26,633 bases of DNA, from positions 1 to 26,633 of the forward strand of contig JAJECB010000287.1 in the NCBI GenBank assembly GCA_022822245.1, written 5' to 3'. Shown here one piece after another: positions 7,659 to 15,814 of the stretch; position 1 is the first letter of the stretch, and the number at the start of each line of letters is the position of its first letter. The position numbers and the translations under genes were made by a program. Source of the stretch: Gammaproteobacteria bacterium. GTDB lineage: Bacteria > Pseudomonadota > Gammaproteobacteria > HK1. The notes under the pieces are model-generated. The model was not told where the DNA came from, searched no databases, and worked only from the letters and a program-made list of their open reading frames with translations.

Positions 7659-9419
7659 TCACCGCGGAGCCTCTCCGGCTGGCGCCACGCCGAGCGCCTC
7701 GCGGAGCGGCCCGAGATGCCGCTCGTAGTTCCGCCACCGCTCGACGGACCGCCGATAGATCGGCTGGCGCACCTGCCAGCCGCTCGCGGTGTGCACGGAA
7801 CGCTCGGTGAGGTGGAAGTCGAGGCACCGCGGGTCCCAGTCGAGCCCGCAGAACTCGACGAGCCGGCGGCTCTCGGATTCGAGCGACGCCACCAGCGACT
7901 CGTAGGACTGCTCGTGGACGGGGGCCGGAAGCACTGCCCGCCAGTGACGCATCAGGCGTTCGTAGGCCCGGTACTCGTGCGCGAGGGAATCGAAATCGTA
8001 GGACCAGGCGTGACCCCACTGGAAACGGACCAGGTAGTTCGAGACGCACACGTCCATCGGATCCCGACCCACGTGCACGATGCGGGCGTTGGGAAACATG
8101 GCGGCGATGAGCCCGAGATGGTGGTAGTTCTCCGGGAGCTTGTCCGTCGTCCTCGCCGCCCCGCCCGAGCGCGCGCCCACGTACTCGAGGTACTCCCGCG
8201 CCGCCACCTCGAGGTCCTCCCGTTGGAGGGCCGCGGCCGCCGCCGGGAGCGGAGCGTCCCCGGCGCCGAGCAGGCGCTGCGCGAGGTTGGGGATACGGAT
8301 GAGCTCGCCCGCGCCGTGCACCTCGGGATGCGAGGCGAGGATCTGCTCGACCAGGGTGGTGCCCGAGCGCGGCATCCCCACGATGAAGATGGGCCGGGAG
8401 GACCGGTGCCCCCATCCCCGCACCCGGTCGAACCACGCTTCGCCGAACCCGGCCTCGATGTCCTGCACCAGGCGTTGCTGCCCCCCCGCATCGAACGGAA
8501 CGTGTCGGCGGAGGATCTCGTTTCCCCGCCGGAAGTGCTCGAACGCGAGGTCGTACTCGCCGAGATCGTCGTACATCTTGCCGAGGGCGAAGTGCACGTC
8601 TCCGCACTCCGGGCCGGGGGACGGGTGCGCGTCGAGGCGCCCCGCCACCGCCTCCGCTTCCTCGATCGCCGGGCGGTCCGCCGGACCGAAGCGCCGGGTC
8701 TTCGAGAAGTTGAGCCAGACGTGGGGATGGTCCGGGCTCCCGTCGATGACCCGGCGGTAGCAGCGCGCTGCCGCCTCGAACTCGCCCGCATCGACATGGG
8801 CCAGGCCGAGCTCGGTCAGCGCGTCCGGGTGACCCGGGGACAGGGCGAGCGCCCGTTCGTGCTCGTCGATGGATTCGCGGGGCCGCCCGGAGTCGAGCAG
8901 CGCGCCGCCGAGGCCGATCCGGAAATCGGGGTCCTCGGGAAACCGCTCGACGAGACGACGGAACTCGGTGACCGCGGCCTCCGGCTCGCCCGCTCGGCGG
9001 AGCGCACCGCCGAGGTTGAAGCGGGCGTTGACGTGGCTCGGATCGAGCGCGAGGGCGGTCCGAAAGGCGGCCACCGCATCCCCGGTCCGCTCCCGCTCGA
9101 GGAGCAGGTTCCCGAGGGTGGCGTGCGCGGCGGCCTCCTTCGGCTGGCTCGCGACCGCCCGCCCCGCGAGATCGAGAGCGAGCCCGAGCCGGCCGGTCGC
9201 ACGCGCGAGAAGGGCGTAGTTCAACGCCGCGCCGGGAAACTCCGGCGCCGCCGAGAGCACCTCGCGATAACCCGCCTCGGCGGCGGGGAGCCGCCCGGCT
9301 CGATGGTCCACGGAAGCCTGTCGGAGCCGCTCGGCAAGTCGGGCCGCCGCCTTCGGCCGACGGCGGCGGCCCGGAGGCGTACCCTTGCGCGCCCTGGTTC
9401 TGCCGGATCTGCGTGCCAT
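7659..9419 (-). CDS. TPR-repeat sulfotransferase
   Basis: The 586-residue protein starts with a basic tail, followed by about six tetratricopeptide repeats (residues 30-240). A sulfotransferase domain begins near residue 343. The PAPS phosphosulfate-binding loop is GMPRSGTTLVEQIL at 348-361. Further family blocks are TTDKLPENYHHLGLIAAMFPNARIVHV (catalytic/PAPS region, residue span only partly quoted here) and the Ser/Arg-containing VHVGRDPMDVCVSNY. It transfers sulfate from PAPS to an unknown acceptor; the TPR part probably binds a protein or polymer partner. There is no signal peptide or membrane segment, so it should act in the cytoplasm. It diverges from the deacetylase gene across 181 bp and may be cotranscribed with the RuBisCO-like/cupin gene. 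Confidence 0.88.
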   Translation of the reverse strand: MARRSGRTRARKGTPPGRRRRPKAAARLAERLRQASVDHRAGRLPAAEAGYREVLSAAPEFPGAALNYALLARATGRLGLALDLAGRAVASQPKEAAAHATLGNLLLERERTGDAVAAFRTALALDPSHVNARFNLGGALRRAGEPEAAVTEFRRLVERFPEDPDFRIGLGGALLDSGRPRESIDEHERALALSPGHPDALTELGLAHVDAGEFEAAARCYRRVIDGSPDHPHVWLNFSKTRRFGPADRPAIEEAEAVAGRLDAHPSPGPECGDVHFALGKMYDDLGEYDLAFEHFRRGNEILRRHVPFDAGGQQRLVQDIEAGFGEAWFDRVRGWGHRSSRPIFIVGMPRSGTTLVEQILASHPEVHGAGELIRIPNLAQRLLGAGDAPLPAAAAALQREDLEVAAREYLEYVGARSGGAARTTDKLPENYHHLGLIAAMFPNARIVHVGRDPMDVCVSNYLVRFQWGHAWSYDFDSLAHEYRAYERLMRHWRAVLPAPVHEQSYESLVASLESESRRLVEFCGLDWDPRCLDFHLTERSVHTASGWQVRQPIYRRSVERWRNYERHLGPLREALGVAPAGEAPR

Positions 9420-9600
9420 CGATGCGATTCGCGGCCGGTCCGCGCCAAGTCATTCCCGGATCGAATGGTATCGGATGCTCTTCTTCGCACGGCACGCGCC
9501 CGGCTCGCTATCATCCGACCACCCGCGGCGGCTCCCCGGCCCGCGTCCGGGATGCGAGAGCGCCGACCGCGACCGTTCCATTTTCCGGGAGGAACACGTG

Positions 9601-10494
9601 ATGACACTGGAGAGCCATGGACGCTACGCGTACCGGAGCATCCTCGATCGGCCCGACTACTGCTGGCCGGGCGGCCGGCGGCTCGCGGTCTACGTCGCCC
9701 TCAACATCGAGGCGTTCCGCTTCGGCCGCGGCAAGGGCGCGGCCATCGCCCCGCCGGACCAGGCCGAGAGCCACAGCGTCTACTCGTGGCGGGACTATGG
9801 CAATCGGGTCGGGATCTGGCGCCTCCTCGAGCTCTTCGACGAGCTCGAGATCCCCGCCGAAGCGCAGATGAACACCGCGGTCTACGACCTCTGCCCGGAC
9901 ATCCCGGAGGCGTTGCGGCGGCGAGGAGACGAGATCCTCGGTCACGGGGTCACCAACAGCGACGAGCAGGGGGGGCTCGACGAGGGCGCGGAGCGTTCCC
10001 TCATCGGCAACGTGACCCGCACCATCGAGCGGCACGAGGGCGCGCGCCCCGCGGGCTGGATGAGCCCCTGGCTCTCGAACTCGGCGGTGACCGTGGATCT
10101 GCTGCAGGAAGCGGGCTACCGCTACTTCATGGACTGGACCTGCGATGACCAGCCGATCTGGATGAAGACCCGGGGCGGGCGGATCCTCTCCATGCCCTAC
10201 CCCATCGAGTGCAACGACACGCGCGGGGTGATCTGGTACGGGTACACGTCGGGGGAGTTCACGGACATGCTGATCGACGGGTTCGACGAGATGCTGCGCC
10301 AGAGCGAGGGGCAGCCCCTCGTGTTCCCGATCTCCCTGCACCCGTTCGTGGTCGGCCGCCCGTACCGGATCCGGCAGCTCCGCCGGGCGTTCGAGCACCT
10401 GAAGCGGCACCGGGGCGACATCTGGCTGACCCGCCCCCGCGACATCTGCGAGCACGTCGAGAACCTGCCCCCCGGTACGGTGCCCGGCGGCTGA
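9601..10494 (+). CDS. Polysaccharide-deacetylase-fold hydrolase, PuuE (allantoinase)-like subgroup
   Basis: A 297-residue member of carbohydrate esterase family 4 by fold. It opens with SILDRPDYCWPGGRRLAVYVALNIEAF, as in the PuuE/allantoinase-like branch, rather than the TFDDG motif of chitin deacetylases. The H-x3-H metal motif is not intact: GHGVTNSD has His followed by Asn at the fourth position. A late SLHPFVVGRP block supplies the conserved C-terminal His. This suggests a hydrolase of small amide or ureide substrates, possibly without the usual zinc; the substrate is unknown. GGGAGGA at 9587-9593 lies 7 nt before the ATG, a strong ribosome site that fixes the start. It stands alone between divergent and following genes. 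Confidence 0.8.
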   Translation: MTLESHGRYAYRSILDRPDYCWPGGRRLAVYVALNIEAFRFGRGKGAAIAPPDQAESHSVYSWRDYGNRVGIWRLLELFDELEIPAEAQMNTAVYDLCPDIPEALRRRGDEILGHGVTNSDEQGGLDEGAERSLIGNVTRTIERHEGARPAGWMSPWLSNSAVTVDLLQEAGYRYFMDWTCDDQPIWMKTRGGRILSMPYPIECNDTRGVIWYGYTSGEFTDMLIDGFDEMLRQSEGQPLVFPISLHPFVVGRPYRIRQLRRAFEHLKRHRGDIWLTRPRDICEHVENLPPGTVPGG

Positions 10495-10534
10495 CGAGGG
10501 GAGGGAAGTACGGCCGTCCGGAGAAGGCGTTCCA

Positions 10535-10551
10535 TCCCGCTTCGCGCGGGA
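10535..10551. terminator. Weak hairpin after the deacetylase gene
   Basis: tcccgc and gcggga flank a 5-nt loop (ttcgc), giving a 6-bp GC-rich stem 40 bp downstream of the stop at 10494. No T-run follows, so it is at best a poor intrinsic terminator. Weak promoter-like bases (tagact near 10630) precede the next gene. The 157-bp gap otherwise shows nothing. Confidence 0.25.
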
Positions 10552-10651
10552 CGAATTCCTACGCACGAAGGGGCGAAACGCTCTATGCCCAAGCCACGAT
10601 CCGGAGGATGATCCGCGTCACTCCCAAGCGTAGACTACAGGGAAGGTAGCG

Positions 10652-11077
10652 ATGACGATGCGCGGAATCGACACCCTTGCCATTGCCCGCAAGCTCGAAG
10701 CGGCGGGCGTCGACCGTGGACAGGCGGAAGCACATGCCGAAGCCATCAACGAGAGCGTGGTGATCAGGTACTCCGAGCTGGCGACCAAGGCCGACCTGGA
10801 GCGCTTTCCCACCCGGGAGAACCCGGAACCGTTCGCCACCAAGGAAGACCTCAGGCACTTCGCTACCAAGAAAGACCTCGAACGCTTCGCCACCAAGGAG
10901 GACCTCGAACGGCTCACGCTCACGTTCGCTACCAAGGAAGACCTCGAGAACTATCCCACCCGGGACGAGATGCAGGCGGCCCTCGACCGGCTCGAAAAGC
11001 GGGTGATGGCGATGTGGGCCGCGAGCACCGTGTCCCTCGCGAGCCTCATCATCGCCATGCCGTTCCTCGCCGGCTGA
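10652..11077 (+). CDS. Coiled-coil tail-anchored membrane protein with 9-residue repeats (DUF1640/CCDC90-like)
   Basis: A 141-residue protein with three parts. Residues 1-43 (IARKLEAAGVDRGQAEAHAEAINE) resemble the N-terminal helix of DUF1640-type proteins. The middle has about six copies of an xATKEDLERF-like 9-residue unit, with one copy lengthened by four residues. The C-terminus is a single hydrophobic helix (MWAASTVSLASLIIAMPFLAG) that should anchor it in the inner membrane with the coiled coil in the cytoplasm. GGGAAGG-type purines lie upstream of the ATG at 10652; a second ATG at 10658 is less likely. The function is unknown in bacteria. It converges on the doxX gene with 19 bp between the stops. 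Confidence 0.7.
   Translation: MTMRGIDTLAIARKLEAAGVDRGQAEAHAEAINESVVIRYSELATKADLERFPTRENPEPFATKEDLRHFATKKDLERFATKEDLERLTLTFATKEDLENYPTRDEMQAALDRLEKRVMAMWAASTVSLASLIIAMPFLAG
10781..10969 (+). repeat. In-gene 27-bp tandem repeats
   Basis: Units begin at 10781, 10808, 10835, 10862, 10889 (39 bp, carrying a 12-bp insertion), 10928 and 10955 (partial). Most start g(c/t)(g/c/t)accaag and encode ATKxDLxxF. Units 2 and 7 share the variant cccacccggga, encoding PTR. Similarity is high at DNA level among units 3, 4, 5 and 6, which points to recent duplication or gene conversion within the array. Confidence 0.8.
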
Positions 11078-11096
11078 CGACGCGGCCTCCCCTCGG

Positions 11097-11555
11097 TCAG
11101 CCCCGATACTTCCTCGCGATGAGGTGGTCCAGGGAGATGCAGCCCGGTCCGCGCGCCATGATGAACAGGAGCAGGAAGAACCACAGGATGTGGTGATTCC
11201 AGAACCCGCCCGGATACACGAACTGGATGACGATGGTCATCACGAACAGGGCCAGGGCGGAGAGCCGCGTCGCGAATCCGACCACCAGCGCGATGGGCAG
11301 GAGGTTCTCCGCGAGCGCCGCGAGGTGGGCGGCGACGACCGGCATCGGCAGCCCGAACTCGTGCTCGAACAGGAAGATCGTGCTGTCCGTGACAGTGAAT
11401 CCGGCCACCTTGCCGCGGCCGGAAATGAAGAACAGGGGGGCGACGGCCACCCGCGCGCCAAGCTGGAGGAACCAGTCCGGGATGCGGCCCGGAACCGCGT
11501 ACAGCGCCTCCAGGAACCCCGCGAGGCCGCCCGCTCCGCCATTGTTTCGAGTCAT
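11097..11555 (-). CDS. bufD: DoxX family membrane protein of the bufferin operon
   Basis: A 152-residue integral membrane protein with about four hydrophobic helices (AVAPLFFISGRGKVAGF; VVAAHLAALAENLLPIALVVGF; LSALALFVMTIVIQFVY; HILWFFLLLFIMARG, approximate spans). The NHHILWFF and ARGPGCISLDHLI blocks are typical of DoxX proteins, which accompany DUF2282/DUF692/DUF2063 genes. It is the last gene of a four-gene minus-strand set, 39 nt after the DUF2063 stop. Its role in the pathway is unproven; transport or redox coupling in the inner membrane is usually suggested. Family assignment is secure; the bufD label depends on the operon. Confidence 0.85.
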   Translation of the reverse strand: MTRNNGGAGGLAGFLEALYAVPGRIPDWFLQLGARVAVAPLFFISGRGKVAGFTVTDSTIFLFEHEFGLPMPVVAAHLAALAENLLPIALVVGFATRLSALALFVMTIVIQFVYPGGFWNHHILWFFLLLFIMARGPGCISLDHLIARKYRG

Positions 11556-11594
11556 CGCAAGTCTCCTCTCGTGGTTCGGAACCGGGTCCGCCGG

Positions 11595-12434
11595 TCACGG
11601 GTCCAGCCGGAAGCCGGCGAACGTCTCCCCCGCCAGCAGCCCGGACAGGTGCGCCTCGAGGTCGAATCCCGGGTCCACCGCGCACGCCGACTCGTAGGCT
11701 GCGCCAAGCGAGCGGCCCGCCGCAAGTGAATCGAGGAACGCGTATCCGGACTCCTTCAGGGTGCGTACCTCGACCTCCGCCCGGGGCCGGACCACCAGCA
11801 GCCATTCCGCTCCCCCCTCGACCGCAACGAGTTCTTTCGGCTCGTCGTCCTCGAGCGCGATGCGCCAGATCTCCGAGACCGGGTACCGGGAAGCGAGCCG
11901 CCGGCAGGAGGGATGCGGCACGAACACGAGATCGGCCATCCGCTCGGGGGGAACCCCCGCGAGCTCGTCCGCCCGGAGCGCCTCCGCCTCGGCGGCGACG
12001 TACGAGCAATGCCAGGCGAGCTCGAGCTTCGCCACGTCCGCGAACCACGGGTAGCCCGCAGCCGCCTCGTAGCCGGCCACGAACTCGGGGAGATCGAAGC
12101 CGTACTCGAGAAGCCGGCCATGCTCCGGGGGGTGCGCGCGGGCATAGTCGCGGGCGACCCGGGCGAAGAAGTCCGCGCCCATCAGCCGTACGAGAGCGGG
12201 GTAGAGCCCTTCGAGCGCCCGGACGAGCGCCGACCCGATGTTGTTCCGGTAGATGTCGAGGCGGGTGCTCGAGCGAGGGCCCTCGCCTTCGCGCCCCGCC
12301 AGGGTCGCGGCGGCGGCATCGTCGCCCTGCCCGGCCATCGCCGCCGCGAACGCCGCCTGCATCCCGGCGAGGCCGCCCGTCGGGGCCTCCGGCCCGGAGG
12401 TCCCCGGCGCAACGCGCCCGGACGAGTCCGGCAT
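11595..12434 (-). CDS. bufC: DUF2063 protein, MNIO partner (BufC/HvfC-like)
   Basis: A 279-residue protein with the DUF2063 N-terminal domain (LAGMQAAFAAAMAG, TRLDIYRNNIGSALVRALEGLYP) and a second half ending in HLSGLLAGETFAGFRLDP. In bufferin-type systems this protein binds the precursor leader and helps the DUF692 enzyme. The ATG at 12434 (MPDSSGRV) is 7 nt after the DUF692 stop at 12442, a spacing that argues for translational coupling. A longer in-frame start would overlap the preceding gene by about 80 bp. Its first 30 residues are Gly/Pro-rich and not conserved in appearance. Confidence 0.85.
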   Translation of the reverse strand: MPDSSGRVAPGTSGPEAPTGGLAGMQAAFAAAMAGQGDDAAAATLAGREGEGPRSSTRLDIYRNNIGSALVRALEGLYPALVRLMGADFFARVARDYARAHPPEHGRLLEYGFDLPEFVAGYEAAAGYPWFADVAKLELAWHCSYVAAEAEALRADELAGVPPERMADLVFVPHPSCRRLASRYPVSEIWRIALEDDEPKELVAVEGGAEWLLVVRPRAEVEVRTLKESGYAFLDSLAAGRSLGAAYESACAVDPGFDLEAHLSGLLAGETFAGFRLDP

Positions 12435-12441
12435 CTCGGGC

Positions 12442-13371
12442 TCAGCCGACACCGGCTTCGGCTCGTGCCCCGGCTCCGGCGCCGCCCCTGTCGCCCAGCG
12501 CCTTCCCGGCGACCCGATCGGCAAGGTGGGCTTCGGCCAGCAGCGCCTCGAACGGGGGGAGGTTCGCGTCCCGCTCGATGAGGGTGGGGACCGCCCCCCG
12601 CCGGCCGACCACCTCCCGGTAGAGGGTCCACACCTCCTCGATCACCGCGGAGCCGTGGTTGTCGACCCGGATGGGGTGTCCGTCCGCCTCGTCGAGCGCG
12701 TGCCCCGCGAGGTGAATCTCCTCGACCGCGTCGAGCGCGAACGCATCGAGCCACGCGTACGGATCGAACGCGTGGTTGCTCGCGCACACGAACAGGTTGT
12801 TCACGTCGAGGAGGAGGCCGCAACCGGTGCGACGGGCCAGCTCGGCCAGGAACTCCGGCTCGGGGATCTCCTCCCGGTCGAACCGGAGATAGGTGGAGGG
12901 GTTCTCGATGAGCAGGCGCCGCCCGAGGTGGTCCTGGGCCCGGGCCACGTTGCCGGCCATCACGTCGAGGGCCTCCCGGGTCATCGGCACCGGCAGCAGG
13001 TCGGCGAGGAAGCGGTCCCCGAGCCGGCTCCAGGACAGATGCTCCGACACCACGAAGGGCTCGAAGCGCTCGACGAGCGCCCTCAGCCGGTCAAGGTGAT
13101 CCCGAGGCGGTGGCTCGCAGGAGCCGAGCGACATGCCCACCCCGTGCAGGGAGAGGGGATAGTCGGCGCGGACCGCCTCCAGGTAGCGAAGCGGCGGTCC
13201 TCCCTCGAGCATGTAGTTCTCGGGATGGACCTCGAACCAGCCGAGGTCCGGCCGGCTCTCGAGTATCGTTCGGTAGTGCTCGGACTTGAGACCCACCCCC
13301 GCCCGGTCGGGCGGGGGTCGACTCGAGTTCGAGGCGCCGGCCGGCCGCGGCACCACCGCGCCGTCATGCAT
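12442..13371 (-). CDS. bufB: DUF692 multinuclear non-heme iron oxidase (MNIO, BufB/HvfB-like)
   Basis: A 309-residue TIM-barrel enzyme of the MNIO class, which uses two or three iron atoms to modify cysteines in peptides. In bufferins the products are described as thiooxazoles. All signature blocks are visible: GWFEVHPENYM (44-54), SLHGVGMSLG (74-83), ENPSTYL (156-162), LLLDVNNLFVCASNHAFDP (186-204), EIHLAGH (218-224), DNHGSAV (237-243) and IERDANLP (265-272). Likely iron ligands are H76, E110, D189, H200, H220, D237, H239 and E266, by analogy. The start MHDGAV at 13371 leaves a 22-residue tail before AGVGLKSEHY, slightly long for the family. It follows the precursor gene by 49 nt. Confidence 0.9.
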   Translation of the reverse strand: MHDGAVVPRPAGASNSSRPPPDRAGVGLKSEHYRTILESRPDLGWFEVHPENYMLEGGPPLRYLEAVRADYPLSLHGVGMSLGSCEPPPRDHLDRLRALVERFEPFVVSEHLSWSRLGDRFLADLLPVPMTREALDVMAGNVARAQDHLGRRLLIENPSTYLRFDREEIPEPEFLAELARRTGCGLLLDVNNLFVCASNHAFDPYAWLDAFALDAVEEIHLAGHALDEADGHPIRVDNHGSAVIEEVWTLYREVVGRRGAVPTLIERDANLPPFEALLAEAHLADRVAGKALGDRGGAGAGARAEAGVG

Positions 13372-13420
13372 GGCCGGCGCCCCGGTTCGCTCGCCGAGGT
13401 CGGTTGACCCCGCGAATCGG

Positions 13421-13687
13421 TCACATCTCTTCGAGGCTGCCGCCGACGAGCTTCTCGCAGAGACCCTTGGGCGTGAGGACCCAGGCATTCTTCTGCCCGT
13501 CTTCGGTCGACGACCCCTGGCACGTGGTGCCTTCGCCGGCCTTGCAGTCGTTCATGCCCGCCTTGGCCACGCCGTAACACTTCTCCATGTCGGCGGCGAG
13601 CGCGCCGGCAACCGGGGCAGCGGCGAGGGCGGCGGTCAGCGCACCGGCCACCGCGAACTTCGTGAGAGCGGATGTTTGATCGGCCAT
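13421..13687 (-). CDS. bufA1: Bufferin-type precursor (DUF2282, BufA1-like), secreted four-Cys peptide
   Basis: An 88-residue precursor. Residues 1-32 form an unusually Ala-rich signal peptide with a likely cleavage after ALAA. The core has four cysteines, C37, C48, C56 and C77, in [19 protein letters not shown] and PKGLCEKL. This is the DUF2282 pattern recently shown in Caulobacter to be matured by a DUF692 enzyme into a copper-binding periplasmic peptide. The inferred role here is buffering copper or another soft metal outside the cytoplasm. The start is fixed by GGAGGA a few nt before the ATG at 13687; a longer frame lacks a ribosome site. It is the first gene of the operon with maturase, partner and DoxX following. 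Confidence 0.9.
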   Translation of the reverse strand: MADQTSALTKFAVAGALTAALAAAPVAGALAADMEKCYGVAKAGMNDCKAGEGTTCQGSSTEDGQKNAWVLTPKGLCEKLVGGSLEEM

Positions 13688-13825
13688 TACCGAATCCTCC
13701 GTATGAGTGCGTACAGGTCGCTCCGAAGGAGACTCTCGCTCCGGCCTCCGTTCGGCCCGGACCGGGGAGCACCGGCTTCCGGCCACCCTGGGTCCCGGTA
13801 CCGGAGGATGGTAGTGGAATGGAAG

Positions 13826-13852
13826 TAACGCATCCATCGCGGTGACGGTTAC
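13826..13852 (-). promoter_or_regulatory. ECF-sigma-type promoter candidate for the bufferin operon
   Basis: Read on the minus strand, GTAACC (13852-13847) and CGTTA (13830-13826) are separated by exactly 16 bp. This is the shape of promoters used by extracytoplasmic-function sigma factors, and the -35 is the same hexamer as that of Caulobacter SigF, which controls bufferin genes there. The -10 differs (CGTT rather than CGAA). It sits in the 184-bp intergenic space upstream of the precursor gene and predicts a leader of about 130 nt. No ECF sigma or anti-sigma gene is in the window. Confidence 0.5.
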
Positions 13853-13871
13853 CCACCATTAAACGTCGCCT

Positions 13872-15719
13872 TCAGACACCACCAACGCCCCCCTCCCTCC
13901 CGGCCCGCCGCTCGAGATCGCTCCAGCGCTCGAACGCGCCCTCGAGCTCCGCCTCGGCCTCGCCGAGGGCCCGGCGCGCGCCGGCGATGACCGACGACGG
14001 CTCGCGGTAGAACGAGGGGTCCGCGAGCCTCTCGTGCAACGCCGCGATGTGACCCTCGAGGGCCTCGATCCGTTCCGGAAGGGCCTCCATCTCCCGGCGT
14101 TCGGAGAAGGAGATACGGCGCGGCCGGTCGTTCCTTCGCCGCCCCCGACCGGCCCGCGGTGCCGATTCCCCGGCCGCCGCCGCCGCGGGGCGATCGGCAC
14201 GGTCCTTCGCCCTCGCGTTCCGCGACCAGGCGAGCCAATCGGTGCAGCCACCGGAGTGCTCCCGCACCCGGCCTTCGCCTTCGAGGATGAAGAGGCAGGT
14301 CACGAGGTGGTCGAGAAACGCCCGGTCGTGGCTGACCAGGAGCAAGGTGCCGTCGTACTCCGCGAGCCGCTCTTCGAGCACGTCGAGGGTTTCGATGTCG
14401 AGGTCGTTGGTCGGCTCGTCGAGCACCAGGAGGTTCGACGGCCGTGCGAACAGACGCGCGAGCAGCAGCCGGTTGCGCTCGCCCCCGGAGAGCGCCCGGA
14501 CCGGCTCCTGCGCGCGGCGCGCCGAGAACAGGAAGTCCTTGAGATAGCCCAGCACGTGGACCGACTTCCCCTGCACGGTGAGGAACTCCCCGCCGTCGGC
14601 GACCGCGTCCTTGACGGTCGCGTCTTCCGGAAGCCGCTCCCGCTCCTGGTCGAAGTAGGCGGTCTTGAGACCCGTGCCGCGTCGGATCCGTCCCTGGACG
14701 GGCTCGAGGTCGCCGATCAGCAGACGGGCGAGGGTGGTCTTCCCGATGCCGTTCGGTCCGACGATCCCCACCCGATCCCCCCGCTCGACGAGGCAGGAGA
14801 ATCCCTCCACGAGCGGTGCTCCCGCATGGTCGAAGGCGACGTCCTCGGCCTCGATCACCCTCCTTCCGGACCGCTCGCCCTCCGCGAGACCGAGCTTGAG
14901 ACCGGCGGGGTCCGGACGGCCCCGCCGGGCGCTTCGCGCCTCTCGCATCGCGACGAGCCGCCGGAGCCGTCCCATGTTCCGGACCCGGCGAGCCGTGAGC
15001 CCGGTGCGAAGCCATGCTTCCTCGCTCGCGAGGCGCCGATCGAATCGCGCCGCCTCGCGTTCTTCGGCCTCCCAGCGCTCGTCGCGCCGGCGCAGGAAGT
15101 TCGCGTAGTCCCCCGGCCAGGAGGTGACCCGCCCCCGGTCGATCTCCACGATCCGGGTCGCGAGCCGCCCGAGGAACGCGCGATCGTGGGTCGTGAACAC
15201 CAGGGCACCGGCGAATCCCGCCGCGAGGTGCTCCAGTCTCTCGATGGCCGGGATGTCGAGGTGGTTGGTCGGTTCGTCGAGGAGCAGGAGCTCGGGCTCC
15301 GCCAAGAGGGCGCGCGCGATCAGCAGTCGCCGCCGGTAGCCGCCGGAGAGCGACTCGAAGGAGGCGTCCGGGTCGATGCCGGCTTCCTTCAGGGCCCGGT
15401 CGGTTCGCCAATCCCGTTCCCAGCTCTCCGTCTCGGTATCGCCCGTGAACCCCCGGCGGACCACTTCGCGGGCGGAACCCGAGAGCCTGTCGGGAAGGAC
15501 CTGGGGAACGAGAGAGACCCTGAGCCCCGGCCGGCGCTCGACGAGCCCCGCGTCGGGCTCCCGCAAGCCGGCCAGTATCGAAAGGAACGTGGACTTCCCG
15601 GCCCCGTTGCGGCCGGTCACGCATATTCGCTCGCCTTCGTCGAAGGCAAGCTCGACGTCCTCGAACAGGACTTCGGCGCCGACGGTCGCCGCGACCCCCC
15701 GCATTCTCAACAGCGTCAT
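13872..15719 (-). CDS. uup: ABC-F ATPase, Uup-like
   Basis: A 615-residue protein with two ABC ATPase domains and no membrane part. Domain 1 has Walker A GRNGAGKS, signature LSGGYRRRL and Walker B LLLLDEPTNHLD. Domain 2 has GPNGIGKT, LSGGERNRL and LLVLDEPTNDLDIETL. An acidic/basic linker joins them, and a C-terminal coiled coil (EMEALPERIEALEGHIAALHERL region) follows a basic stretch, which is the Uup arrangement. ABC-F proteins act on the ribosome to relieve stalled or aberrant translation. The start MTLLRMRG at 15719 fits the family, although no good Shine-Dalgarno precedes it. A GTG at 15809 in frame would add 30 unconserved residues. It diverges from the TPP-enzyme operon. Confidence 0.92.
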   Translation of the reverse strand: MTLLRMRGVAATVGAEVLFEDVELAFDEGERICVTGRNGAGKSTFLSILAGLREPDAGLVERRPGLRVSLVPQVLPDRLSGSAREVVRRGFTGDTETESWERDWRTDRALKEAGIDPDASFESLSGGYRRRLLIARALLAEPELLLLDEPTNHLDIPAIERLEHLAAGFAGALVFTTHDRAFLGRLATRIVEIDRGRVTSWPGDYANFLRRRDERWEAEEREAARFDRRLASEEAWLRTGLTARRVRNMGRLRRLVAMREARSARRGRPDPAGLKLGLAEGERSGRRVIEAEDVAFDHAGAPLVEGFSCLVERGDRVGIVGPNGIGKTTLARLLIGDLEPVQGRIRRGTGLKTAYFDQERERLPEDATVKDAVADGGEFLTVQGKSVHVLGYLKDFLFSARRAQEPVRALSGGERNRLLLARLFARPSNLLVLDEPTNDLDIETLDVLEERLAEYDGTLLLVSHDRAFLDHLVTCLFILEGEGRVREHSGGCTDWLAWSRNARAKDRADRPAAAAAGESAPRAGRGRRRNDRPRRISFSERREMEALPERIEALEGHIAALHERLADPSFYREPSSVIAGARRALGEAEAELEGAFERWSDLERRAGREGGVGGV

Positions 15720-15814
15720 GGGAGCGAAGGATACCGCCGCAGGGGCCGCTCCGGTCCCGGGGGAAGCCTCGTTAGAATTCCGCTTCCGGAACGAGACGGA
15801 TGGAGGCACGCCAG

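Noticed and set aside
7518..10148. 876-codon plus-strand frame over the sulfotransferase region
   Set aside because: Its translation has no recognisable domain; it is antisense to the TPR-sulfotransferase and out of frame with the deacetylase gene.
10609..10650. 13-codon frame before the repeat-protein gene
   Set aside because: Its ggagg touches the ATG, leaving no usable spacing.
15720..15809. Longer GTG start for the ABC-F protein
   Set aside because: It adds 30 unconserved residues without a ribosome site, while MTLLRMRG matches the family start.
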